A stretch of DNA of 7,647 nt from Treponema sp. (GTDB taxonomy: Bacteria > Spirochaetota > Spirochaetia > Treponematales > Breznakiellaceae). Shown in pieces: positions 1-6,618 of the stretch. Made by a program: the position numbers and the translations under genes. The DNA lies in contig JAISFT010000133.1 in the NCBI GenBank assembly GCA_031263435.1, positions 1-7,647 of the forward strand, given 5' to 3'. The notes under the pieces are model-generated. The model did no database searches. It was not told the DNA's origin and worked only from the letters and a program-made list of their open reading frames with translations. The first letter of the stretch is position 1. Each line of letters opens with the position of its first letter.

Positions 1-1028
1 GGGCAATGGGTATCTCGGTCAATGCGGTTTCCCTGGCCCTTAACGACCGCAAAGGGGTAAGCGAAGAAACCCGCATCAAAATTATGGAAACGGCCCAGGA
101 ACTGGGCTATCTGGACAGAAAAATCCGCTATACACGGACATTCAGTCAGCACCACCTCTGTGTTCTGATTCAGGACATATACGAAAATGTGGGGTTTTAC
201 AGCGAGATTTTATATTATGTTATCAAAGAGGCAAAGTATTACGGATATGATACGATTGTCCACTATTTTAACGAACAGAATATGAACATACCCGGCTGCA
301 TCGCCAAACGCCAGGTTGCGGGGATCATTGTTTTGGGGAAAATAGCCTCCCCCAATGTAGAGATGTTTCTGACGCTGAACACCCCTATGGTGATTGTTGA
401 TCATAACCCCCGGCTGCCGAATACCAACTGTATCTTAACGGACAATATTTCGGGCGGCTACATGGCGGCAAGATACCTTATCAGGAAGGGGTTTACCAAA
501 ATCGGCTATATCGGCGATTTTTCCTATACCAAATCGGTAAAAGAACGCTACTATGGTTTTCTGGAAGCCCTAGTCCAGGAGGGCCTTGTCAGGTTTGAGG
601 ATACCAACGAATACATTCGTAAATATTCGCTTATGGGGAATATTGAGCCTTACCTGATCAATAACGATATAGATGCCGTTGAGAGGATACTTCCCCCCAA
701 AGGGCGGATGCCCCAGGCTTATTTTTGCGATAATGACGCCGCGGCGTTAATTGTAATGGAAGCGCTTAAGAGGAAAAAAATCGATGTCCCCGGGGAAGTT
801 TCGATAATCGGTTTTGATAACGGCAGCCACGCGGCAAATCACAGTCCCAAGCTTACGACGATCAATGCCAGCCGGGAACGCATGGGACAAAAAGCTGTCC
901 GGCGCCTTGTCCAGCTTCTTGACAACGGGAATCTTGAGGCGGAACATACGGTTCTTGGGGTAGAGTTGGTGGAACGGGATTCGGTAGGGACTGCATCAAA
1001 ACCGCACGTTAAGGGGTTGTATGCCTGA
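1..1028 (+). CDS. LacI-family transcriptional regulator, 5' end cut by window
   Basis: DNA-binding repressor of the LacI/PurR type, which usually controls a sugar or metabolite gene set in response to a small ligand. The reading frame is already open at base 3 (Ala codon), so the ATG at 6 is an internal Met. It sits inside the helix-turn-helix, whose recognition helix and hinge region are visible (NAVSLALNDRKGVSEETR, then ELGYLDRK). Roughly a dozen N-terminal residues are missing. From about residue 50 to 330 comes a periplasmic-binding-protein-like effector domain with family hallmarks: PMVIVDHNP, a GGYMAARYLIRKGFTKIGYIG stretch, and near residue 265 VSIIGFDNG followed by SPKLTTINAS and MGQKAVRRLVQLL. 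The C-terminus looks complete and ends at TGA. A terminator follows 22 bp later, so the gene ends its transcription unit. The ligand and target operon cannot be told from this window. The convergent kinase operon is not an obvious target, and I saw no clear LacI-type operator. Confidence 0.93.
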   Translation, partial: AMGISVNAVSLALNDRKGVSEETRIKIMETAQELGYLDRKIRYTRTFSQHHLCVLIQDIYENVGFYSEILYYVIKEAKYYGYDTIVHYFNEQNMNIPGCIAKRQVAGIIVLGKIASPNVEMFLTLNTPMVIVDHNPRLPNTNCILTDNISGGYMAARYLIRKGFTKIGYIGDFSYTKSVKERYYGFLEALVQEGLVRFEDTNEYIRKYSLMGNIEPYLINNDIDAVERILPPKGRMPQAYFCDNDAAALIVMEALKRKKIDVPGEVSIIGFDNGSHAANHSPKLTTINASRERMGQKAVRRLVQLLDNGNLEAEHTVLGVELVERDSVGTASKPHVKGLYA

Positions 1029-1050
1029 AAAAAACAAGTGGGGGTAGCGG

Positions 1051-1077
1051 AACAAAAACCCTGACGGGTTTTTGTTT
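1051..1077 (+). terminator. Intrinsic terminator of the LacI-type gene
   Basis: A perfect 11-bp stem, AACAAAAACCC (1051-1061) and GGGTTTTTGTT (1066-1076), closes a 4-nt TGAC loop, 22 bp after the stop codon. The core is a GC stem flanked by an A-run on one side and a T-run on the other, so it could work on both strands. The 3' arm GGGTTTTTGT occurs again at 1138-1147, so the 5' arm has an alternative partner. Confidence 0.72.
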
Positions 1078-1082
1078 ACGGG

Positions 1083-1118
1083 GTTTGGGCCAAGGGCCGA
1101 TAGGCCCTTGGCCCAAAC
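1083..1118. repeat. Perfect 16-bp inverted repeat (hairpin)
   Basis: GTTTGGGCCAAGGGCC (1083-1098) and its exact reverse complement (1103-1118) flank a GATA loop. A G-T wobble and a further G-C pair could extend the stem outward. There is no T-run on either side, so it is not a standard intrinsic terminator. It may be a dispersed palindromic repeat, an RNA-stabilising hairpin behind the LacI gene, or a backup stop. The sequence alone does not decide between these. Confidence 0.8.
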
Positions 1119-1234
1119 TCCACGATGGAGAAAGGCAGGGTTTTTGTGGAGCGAGGGGGAGCCGCCCGCCAAAAGGCTCGTTACAGGGTAAAATTGGTTT
1201 ACCCTTTACATCAACAGTGCTCCCCCCCCCATAG
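1119..1234. other. Gene-free spacer with small hairpins and a C9 run
   Basis: No credible gene is present here. A 44-codon frame starting at ATG 1125 has no convincing ribosome site or recognisable protein features. Smaller foldbacks are CTCCAC (1118-1123) with GTGGAG (1146-1151), GAGCC (1159-1163) with GGCTC (1175-1179), and GGGTAAA (1186-1192) with TTTACCC (1198-1204). A run of nine C follows at 1222-1230, immediately before the AT-rich tract of the next promoter. This stretch and the two upstream hairpins make the region between the LacI gene and that promoter unusually rich in foldbacks. Confidence 0.6.
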
Positions 1235-1298
1235 TTTTAAAAAATTTTCGGTTTTATGACATTTTTTTCTTGACTTTTGTCAGGAACCGTGCGATATT
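1235..1298 (+). promoter_or_regulatory. Sigma70-like promoter with AT-rich upstream tract
   Basis: The -35 box is TTGACT (1270-1275, 5 of 6 consensus), followed by a 17-bp spacer and a -10 box GATATT (1293-1298, 4 of 6). The preceding 35 bp or so are A- and T-rich, with runs of both, and resemble an UP element. Initiation would fall near 1305. It points to the plus strand, where no protein gene follows before the convergent kinase gene, so its likely product is the small RNA described next. Confidence 0.55.
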
Positions 1299-1304
1299 GA
1301 TGGA

Positions 1305-1430
1305 GTGACAGCCTATATCTGTCAGTAGGGCGCTTAACCTTCGGGTTGTCCGACCCTGTGTAATCCGGGTAAATGGCCGGGTTATTTGGCCCCCCAATTT
1401 CCCTCCCATGGACTAGGGGGGCCTTTTTTT
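1305..1430 (+). ncRNA. Candidate structured small RNA, family not recognised
   Basis: This segment of about 125 nt lies between a good promoter and a strong intrinsic terminator and has no convincing reading frame. It folds into consecutive hairpins. The first is TGACAG (1306-1311) with CTGTCA (1319-1324) around a 7-nt loop. The second is AGGGCG (1327-1332) with CGACCCT (1351-1357, one bulged A), capped by AACC-TTCG-GGTT (1336-1347) with the extra-stable C(UUCG)G tetraloop. The third is TAATCCGG (1361-1368) with CCGGGTTA (1377-1384) around an 8-nt loop. The fourth is the terminator stem. I compared it by eye with SRP RNA, 6S RNA, tmRNA, RNase P RNA and several common riboswitches and saw none of their signatures. 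It could be a trans-acting regulator, or an antisense partner of the 3' end of the convergent kinase mRNA. Expression is inferred only. Confidence 0.45.
1388..1430 (+). terminator. Strong intrinsic terminator, plus strand
   Basis: GGCCCCCC (1388-1395) pairs perfectly with GGGGGGCC (1416-1423) across a 20-nt loop that can form a small TCC-CAT-GGA foldback. Seven T follow at 1424-1430. On the minus strand the stem is followed by AAATAA rather than a T-run, so it is directed mainly at plus-strand transcripts, although the stem could also slow transcription leaving the convergent kinase gene. Confidence 0.75.
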
Positions 1431-1463
1431 GCCCTTTTCCGTTTGCCGGCTCTGAGTTACCCG

Positions 1464-3857
1464 TTAGAATTTGACAATTTTCTCCCGGGGCAGGTATTTT
1501 CTCAGAATGTCCCGCAGTTCGCTCAGGATAATCGGCTTGGCAAGAAAATCGTTCATCCCCGCCTGCAAAAACTGTTCCCGGGCCCCGGACAGGGCATTTG
1601 CCGAAAGTGCAATAATAACAACCGCGGCAAAGTGGCCGCCCAGTCCCCTGATGGCCCTGGTAGTATCCAGCCCGTCCATGCCGGACATCATGTGGTCCAT
1701 AAAAACAATATCGTAGTCAGTCTGCTTTACCTTTTTGACGGCCTCTTCCCCGCCGTCTGCAGTATCCGTACTGATGCCGTACTGTTCCAGCAGGCCCCTG
1801 GCCACCGCAAGGTTTACCGGGTTATCATCAACCACCAGTATTTTGGAATTGATAACCTTAAAAGAAATGGCTATGTCCCTGCGGGTTTCCGCACGGCGGC
1901 TCCGGTAATCTTTTTCCCCGTTCAGCACATCCGCCAGCGCGCTTATCAGAACAGGCCGGTTCAGCGAATTCGGTATAAAACTGTCGTATTTTTCCGAGGC
2001 TTCCTTGAGGAGTACAAATTTAATATCCGCGTTGCCTAAATATTTAGTAAAACTGTCCTTGCCGGAGCTGTCGAGAAAAACATGGGTAAAACCGCCGGAT
2101 TCTATCAGTGCCCGGATTCTGCCGGTTTCCCCGGATACCTCTCCGGAGACACCCAGGCTTTCCAGCATATCCCGGAATGCCCCGGCATTGTAGGAAACAG
2201 GTTCGTAGCAAAGCGCCCTGATCCGTTCCGGGTTATCTACCGCGGCCAGCCTGCCCCGGTGCAGCCCCCTGCAGACAATATAAAAAGAAAAGACGGAACC
2301 CTGACCGTATACACTTTCCACACTCATGCTGCCGCCCATTAGCTCTACCAGCCGGCGGGTTATGGCAAGCCCCAGGCCGGTACCTTCAATGGACCGGTTT
2401 TTCCGGGTATCAAAACGTTCAAACTCGGTAAAAAGATTTTTCATATTACCTGCGGAAATACCCATTCCCGTATCCTTGACGGAAAAATGGAGCCGCAGAT
2501 CGCCGCCTTCCGGAATTTCCGGCCACACACAAAGCTGGATACAACCCTTTGGGGTAAATTTAACGGCATTGGTCAGAAGATTGATCAGGCATTGTTTAAG
2601 CCGGACTTCGTCGGTGTTTATAAAGGGCGGTATATCCTTTGAGACAGCGGTAGTAAAAACAAGCCCCGCGGCCGCGGCTTTAAGGTTAACCATATTAACC
2701 GTATCGTTGATAAACGAAATAAAACTGAACGGCTGGGGAATAATTTCCATTTTTCTGGCGTCGATCTTGGAAAAATCAAGAATGTCATTGATGATATTCA
2801 GCAGGGACAGCGCCGCTCCCTTGATCGTATCCGCTCTGGCCGCCTGTTCCGGATCCAGGGAATTCTGGAGCAGGAGATCGGTCATGCCGACAATGGCATT
2901 CATCGGCGTTCTTATTTCGTGGCTCATGTTCGCCAAAAAATCGCTCTTGGTCCGGGCCAGCGATTCGGCATCGTTTTTGGCAGTCATAAGTTCGGTAATA
3001 TCGATCCATTCAAAGAACCGGGAATATTTTTTTTGTTTAAGGATGGTCGAACGCATCCAAAGCCAGTATTTTTGGCCCCCTACGGTAACGGAAAACACAT
3101 CCGCCACATCTTCATCCCGTTCCATAAGTTCCTGAAAGATCGTCCGCAGTTCCCCGGGGGGGAATATATCGAGCAGGGGCCGGCCAAGGACATAGGGCCG
3201 GGGAATGTCAAGCCATTTTGCCAAAGTAGTGCTGATATAGTCCACCTCGGCCTTTTCGTTGACAATAACCAGGAACGAAGGGGTCGATTTCAGTACGGTT
3301 TCAAAGGTATTTTTGGTCTTTTCTATTTCCGTAACCTGCTGCCGGATCAAACACAATATAGTATAGAGCAAAATACCGATCATATCGTAGATAAAAAATT
3401 CCGATGCCGCATGGTACCACGGAAATTCCGATCCCAAAATATGTAAACCGGGGGAAAACACCAGGGGTATTAAAGCAGCATTGGTAAGACCCATGTAAAT
3501 CAAAAAGCCGCGGGGATAGAGAAAGGAAAAACTGACAATTTCCCAGACGATGACAAAAATGACAAGGATCCGGTCCGTTCCCATTATCGCTGCGAACGCC
3601 AGTTCTACAAGTACGGGGGAAAACGGCAACAGCCATGACTTAATCTGCGGTTTAATCCGGTATGGCAGACCAATGCAGAGTACCATGATTATTTCCGCCG
3701 ATGCGGCAATCAGGCGGCCGTGCCGCTCCGCCCCGGGGGGAAGAAAAACAAAACAGTAAACCAGGGCAATGACCAAAAAGAATAAATCGGCGATAACAAC
3801 CATCCACCGCACAACCCGGGTATCCATCCAGGCCCAGGCAATATTCGTCTTGGTCAT
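1464..3857 (-). CDS. Membrane hybrid sensor histidine kinase (PAS, HisKA, HATPase, pseudo-REC, REC)
   Basis: This 797-residue inner-membrane kinase should autophosphorylate on His and pass the phosphate to its own receiver. Residues 17-171 form about six hydrophobic segments with short loops, so signal detection is probably within the membrane. A PAS-like domain lies at about 183-293. The HisKA motif [11 protein letters not shown] gives the phospho-acceptor H313. The ATPase domain has its N box near N426/N430, DTGMGIS at 462-468, an F-box at 475-483 and GTGLGLAI at 492-499. Residues about 533-648 resemble a degenerate receiver. The final domain (671-790) is a full receiver with acidic pair D677/D678, acceptor D721, S752 and K774-P775. 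There is no Hpt domain and no DNA-binding output. The ATG lies 2 nt after the stop of the upstream lipid-kinase-like gene with no strong ribosome site of its own, suggesting coupled translation. It is the last gene of the operon. Its signal is unknown. Confidence 0.93.
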   Translation of the reverse strand: MTKTNIAWAWMDTRVVRWMVVIADLFFLVIALVYCFVFLPPGAERHGRLIAASAEIIMVLCIGLPYRIKPQIKSWLLPFSPVLVELAFAAIMGTDRILVIFVIVWEIVSFSFLYPRGFLIYMGLTNAALIPLVFSPGLHILGSEFPWYHAASEFFIYDMIGILLYTILCLIRQQVTEIEKTKNTFETVLKSTPSFLVIVNEKAEVDYISTTLAKWLDIPRPYVLGRPLLDIFPPGELRTIFQELMERDEDVADVFSVTVGGQKYWLWMRSTILKQKKYSRFFEWIDITELMTAKNDAESLARTKSDFLANMSHEIRTPMNAIVGMTDLLLQNSLDPEQAARADTIKGAALSLLNIINDILDFSKIDARKMEIIPQPFSFISFINDTVNMVNLKAAAAGLVFTTAVSKDIPPFINTDEVRLKQCLINLLTNAVKFTPKGCIQLCVWPEIPEGGDLRLHFSVKDTGMGISAGNMKNLFTEFERFDTRKNRSIEGTGLGLAITRRLVELMGGSMSVESVYGQGSVFSFYIVCRGLHRGRLAAVDNPERIRALCYEPVSYNAGAFRDMLESLGVSGEVSGETGRIRALIESGGFTHVFLDSSGKDSFTKYLGNADIKFVLLKEASEKYDSFIPNSLNRPVLISALADVLNGEKDYRSRRAETRRDIAISFKVINSKILVVDDNPVNLAVARGLLEQYGISTDTADGGEEAVKKVKQTDYDIVFMDHMMSGMDGLDTTRAIRGLGGHFAAVVIIALSANALSGAREQFLQAGMNDFLAKPIILSELRDILRKYLPREKIVKF

Positions 3858-3859
3858 AA

Positions 3860-4846
3860 CTACATGGATTCCAATGGGACGCCGCGGGACGTATTGCGGC
3901 GCACCGCCTCCCGGTTAATATCATCGGGACAAACAAAATCCACCGCACGGGGGACTACTTCATATTCAACAGCGGTATCGTAAAAATGTTCGCCGTCTAT
4001 GCAGATGTGCATTATTTGATCCGTAACGATACTGACGGTTTTAGCCTGATAATGGGATATATAATGGGGCCATTTATCATAACGGCCGCGGACATAGTCA
4101 AATATCAGGGGCGGCATTTTGAAGCCGGGAACCGATTGTATCAAATAGACATCCAGAATACCGTCATCGGGCCGGGCATCCACCGCCGGGGCCAATCCCT
4201 TTGACAGAAAGGGTTCGTTGGCAATCAATATACTGCGGTATGTTCCCCGCAGGGAAAACCCGTCAATCATAACCCGGTAGGACTGGATAGTTTCTTTTTT
4301 GGCGGAGTAGTACAAGGCCAGGGCAAGATATATACTGCCGGTCCTGATAATCCAGCCGGGTAAAAAATCCACATTCTCTATGATGCTGTCTCCCTGCTGG
4401 GATGCAATGGCCTCTATCCCCATATAACCGGTGCAGATACCGTAATTATTTCCGCATTTTATAAGATCAAACGTCGAGACGCCGGAGAAAACCAGATTTT
4501 TAAGAGACCGGAAGCGCTCTATCCTGTCCTGCCCAAAATAACACAAAAAAGTATTGTCTATGCCAAAGGGCCAGCAGGCCACCTGCACGTTGGGCAGCCC
4601 GGCCACGCCGTTGATAACCTCAAACAGGGTACCCATACCCCCCACCGCGTATACCCGCACAATCCTGTCCGCCGCAGAAACATAGCGGTGCGTAAAACCC
4701 ACGGCATCCCGTTTCCACCGGGTAATATGAATATCATATTTAACCTGGGGAAAGGCAGCAAAGAAGCTTTGTATCTCCTGGCATATTTTATTGGTCTGCC
4801 CCCTGATGAAAAATGCTTTTGGATTAATGATAAAAAGATGCCTCAT
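3860..4846 (-). CDS. Diacylglycerol/lipid-kinase-fold protein with altered GGDGT motif
   Basis: This 328-residue soluble protein belongs to the DAGK catalytic family (YegS/DgkB-like), whose members phosphorylate diacylglycerol or related lipids at the membrane face using ATP. Family marks are the N-terminal LFIINPKA, the nucleotide-loop region [13 protein letters not shown] (G69 to G80), PFGIDNTF (93-100), NEPFLSKG (210-217), the [11 protein letters not shown] segment (D227, D228, D232) and a late DGE (284-286). Two usual aspartates are gone: GGDGT reads GGMGT (M71, a clear ATG codon), and the GTGND-type motif reads GIDNT with Thr at the usual Asp position. The protein may be a kinase with changed chemistry or a lipid/nucleotide-binding pseudokinase. 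The start codon overlaps the stop of the upstream Hpt gene as ATGA, with a GGG ribosome-site remnant just upstream, and the kinase gene follows after 2 nt. It therefore sits inside a phosphorelay operon. Fold assignment is solid; activity is doubtful. Confidence 0.85.
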   Translation of the reverse strand: MRHLFIINPKAFFIRGQTNKICQEIQSFFAAFPQVKYDIHITRWKRDAVGFTHRYVSAADRIVRVYAVGGMGTLFEVINGVAGLPNVQVACWPFGIDNTFLCYFGQDRIERFRSLKNLVFSGVSTFDLIKCGNNYGICTGYMGIEAIASQQGDSIIENVDFLPGWIIRTGSIYLALALYYSAKKETIQSYRVMIDGFSLRGTYRSILIANEPFLSKGLAPAVDARPDDGILDVYLIQSVPGFKMPPLIFDYVRGRYDKWPHYISHYQAKTVSIVTDQIMHICIDGEHFYDTAVEYEVVPRAVDFVCPDDINREAVRRNTSRGVPLESM

Positions 4847-6489
4847 GAAACCCTGTTTTCCGGTTGTGGAGTGCCCCCCGTCTTTAAATATTCCAACAAC
4901 AAAACCATATCCTGTTCCGCCCCGTCATAATCCATGCTGTCCAGGGCATCGGAAATCCTTTCCAGCGTTTCCTCTATCTGCGGCCGGGATTCTGCGACCC
5001 CCTCCGCCCCGCCGTCTTCCCAGGAATATCCCAGCAGAGAACCTACACATTCGGCAGCCCTGGTAGAATCGAACATCCGGGACGCTTCCAGGGCCTCCTC
5101 CAGGGCGCCGATCAAAGCCGGGATGCTGCCCGGCCCCCTGGACGGAATTTCCCGTTTCCTGGCGATGGCCTCAAGTTGTGCAGTAAAGGCGGCGAGTTTT
5201 TCCTCAAAGACCGGGTAGGTCCCGGTGCAGTACCCGGCATCCCCTGCCTTGGCGGCAAATTCCAGTTCCCTGGCCTGCTCCCCCAGCCCTTCGGCGCCTA
5301 TGGCATTCAGGGCCCCTTTTATTCCGTGAATTTCGATGCCAAAGGCCGGCAGATCGGCCGTGTAGAGGGACCGCATGGTTTGCATCTTCGCGGTAAAGGA
5401 CCTGGCGGAAATCCGCAGCAGTTCGCCGTATTGTTCCTCCACGCCGCCGGCGTGAAACAGCCCCTTATCCACATCAAGTTCTTTAATGGTCCTGGCAGCC
5501 TTAATTACCGGCAATTCTTCCTTTCCTGGCGGGGTAGATTCGCTTTCCGCCGCTACTACCGGCATCGGCCTTTCCGCCTGAGAAGCAGAAGCGGAAACAG
5601 AAACGGAATTCTGCGGCGCGGGGGCAACACCCATGGCAACAGCCTCCTGCGTAAGCATAAAAGATATTGTCTCCGATAAAAAGAGCAGGGCAACATCGTG
5701 ATGAACGATAGGCCCCGTTTCACTGTCCCCCTCCATAATGGTATAAGCCCGCAGATCATTGGAAACCAGGAAGGGGAGGATACAGAGAAACTGGGCCTGG
5801 CTTCTGGCAAAATCAATCTTCTGGTGCCGCAGGGCTTCGGCATTCAGGGAAAGGTATTTTTTGCCGGAAAGAAGGGCCGCCGCCTGCTGATGGTATAAAA
5901 ATTGTTCCCCCTCCACCCGTTGTACGCCCTTGTCCGGTTCAAAGGACGCAAAAACACGGGCAGCTTCCCCGGTAACCATAACCAGCAAAGCCCTGCGGAT
6001 CGCAAAGAAATCGCCGATAACAGGCATCATCTCATCAAAAACATCTTCTATGCATCCATGCCGGTACAGGGCCTTGTACAGTCTGGTATACATATCCAGT
6101 AATTTTTGGGATCGCTCCTGCATGGTGATATGCATTCTGAACTGTTCCACCATGCGGTAGAAAGACTGGATCATCGTCCCAATCTCATCCCGGGAGCGGG
6201 GCCGGACAATCTCCGTATCAAATTTCCCCCGGGATATGGATTCACAGGCCAGGTTCAGATCACGGAGCGGCCTTGATACAGAGCGGAACAGGTAACAGAA
6301 AAACGCAATAAAAATTATCAGGAAAAGGACAAAGGTACACAGAAACAGACGTACCAGGGGAAACAGGGGGTCCCGGACACTGCTTTCCGGAACGATGGTA
6401 TATACGATATACACAGATTGAACCGCATAGAGCAGCATGACGGGAATCGTAACAAAGATAAAAAACTTCAACCAAAGGGCATTTTTCAT
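4843..6489 (-). CDS. Membrane HAMP / GAF-like / Hpt phosphotransfer protein
   Basis: This 548-residue inner-membrane protein probably acts as a histidine phosphotransfer partner in a multistep relay. TM1 (about 9-31) and TM2 (about 45-68) enclose only about a dozen outside residues, so there is no periplasmic sensor domain. A HAMP linker follows (about 69-120, with SRPLRDLN and the RSRDEIGTM pattern), then a GAF-like region (about 130-285) and a Ser/Ala/Pro/Glu-rich linker (about 290-330). The Hpt domain (about 335-442) has the hallmark IHGIKGALNAIGA, giving phospho-acceptor H388. Residues about 450-548 form a helical tail with repeated short helices, of a kind often seen behind Hpt domains in hybrid kinases. 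No HisKA or ATPase domain is present, so it cannot autophosphorylate. The phosphate would come from a receiver such as that of the hybrid kinase two genes downstream. The start has GGAG two bases before the ATG. It is the first gene of the operon and overlaps the next gene by 4 nt. Confidence 0.87.
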   Translation of the reverse strand: MKNALWLKFFIFVTIPVMLLYAVQSVYIVYTIVPESSVRDPLFPLVRLFLCTFVLFLIIFIAFFCYLFRSVSRPLRDLNLACESISRGKFDTEIVRPRSRDEIGTMIQSFYRMVEQFRMHITMQERSQKLLDMYTRLYKALYRHGCIEDVFDEMMPVIGDFFAIRRALLVMVTGEAARVFASFEPDKGVQRVEGEQFLYHQQAAALLSGKKYLSLNAEALRHQKIDFARSQAQFLCILPFLVSNDLRAYTIMEGDSETGPIVHHDVALLFLSETISFMLTQEAVAMGVAPAPQNSVSVSASASQAERPMPVVAAESESTPPGKEELPVIKAARTIKELDVDKGLFHAGGVEEQYGELLRISARSFTAKMQTMRSLYTADLPAFGIEIHGIKGALNAIGAEGLGEQARELEFAAKAGDAGYCTGTYPVFEEKLAAFTAQLEAIARKREIPSRGPGSIPALIGALEEALEASRMFDSTRAAECVGSLLGYSWEDGGAEGVAESRPQIEETLERISDALDSMDYDGAEQDMVLLLEYLKTGGTPQPENRVS

Positions 6490-6553
6490 ATCTCCGTCCC
6501 AGAATCCTGCCTGTGGCAGTTTAATCGTGCTCTACACAACAACCATACACACC

Positions 6554-6574
6554 AGTATAAAACAGATTTGTCAA
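6554..6574 (-). promoter_or_regulatory. Candidate promoter of the Hpt-lipid kinase-sensor kinase operon
   Basis: In the 129-bp gap before the Hpt gene, the minus strand has a perfect TTGACA (6574-6569) and a near-consensus TATACT (6559-6554), but only 9 bp separate them, so they cannot be the two boxes of one promoter. TATACT could act with a poorer -35, or TTGACA with a weaker -10 further on. The gap is AT-rich and follows a weak terminator, which fits an independent start for the operon. The leader also carries a small hairpin, CTGCC/GGCAG (6507-6519), about 17 nt before the start codon. Confidence 0.35.
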
Positions 6575-6587
6575 AAAATACAGTTTT

Positions 6588-6607
6588 TAGAAAAACAGGA
6601 CCCTGTT
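6588..6607 (-). terminator. Weak intrinsic terminator after the SDR-like gene
   Basis: Read on the minus strand, AACAG and CTGTT form a short stem with a GGTC loop, or a 6-bp stem with a tighter loop. Together with the last bases of the stem, five T precede a C, starting about 12 nt after the stop codon of the SDR-like gene. The stem is short and has few GC pairs, so termination is probably partial and some read-through into the operon is possible. Confidence 0.4.
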
Positions 6608-6618
6608 CGTTGGCAGAA

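Noticed and set aside
1151..1160. 10-mer GCGAGGGGGA shared with 7591-7600
   Set aside because: A shared 10-mer is expected by chance in a G-rich window of this size, and the flanks do not match.
1125..1259. 44-codon frame between the LacI gene and the small-RNA promoter
   Set aside because: No good ribosome site, crosses hairpins and the C9 run, and encodes nothing recognisable.
1305..1430. Small-RNA segment as SRP RNA, 6S RNA or a known riboswitch
   Set aside because: The SRP tetraloop motif, the 6S long closing stem with central bubble, and conserved cores of common riboswitches are absent, and no gene follows on the same strand.
1386..2039. 217-codon plus-strand open frame
   Set aside because: Begins inside the terminator and runs opposite the receiver domain of the kinase gene; no domain or ribosome site supports it.
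2663..2676. CCGCGGCCGCGG palindrome in the kinase gene
   Set aside because: Falls in a run of Ala codons and is explained by GC-rich codon use.
2326..3135. 269-codon plus-strand open frame
   Set aside because: Lies wholly opposite the hybrid kinase gene, whose HisKA and ATPase motifs are clear; composition is that of a reverse-frame shadow with no recognisable domain.
6554..6574. TTGACA and TATACT as one complete promoter
   Set aside because: The two boxes are only 9 bp apart; kept only as a low-confidence promoter region.
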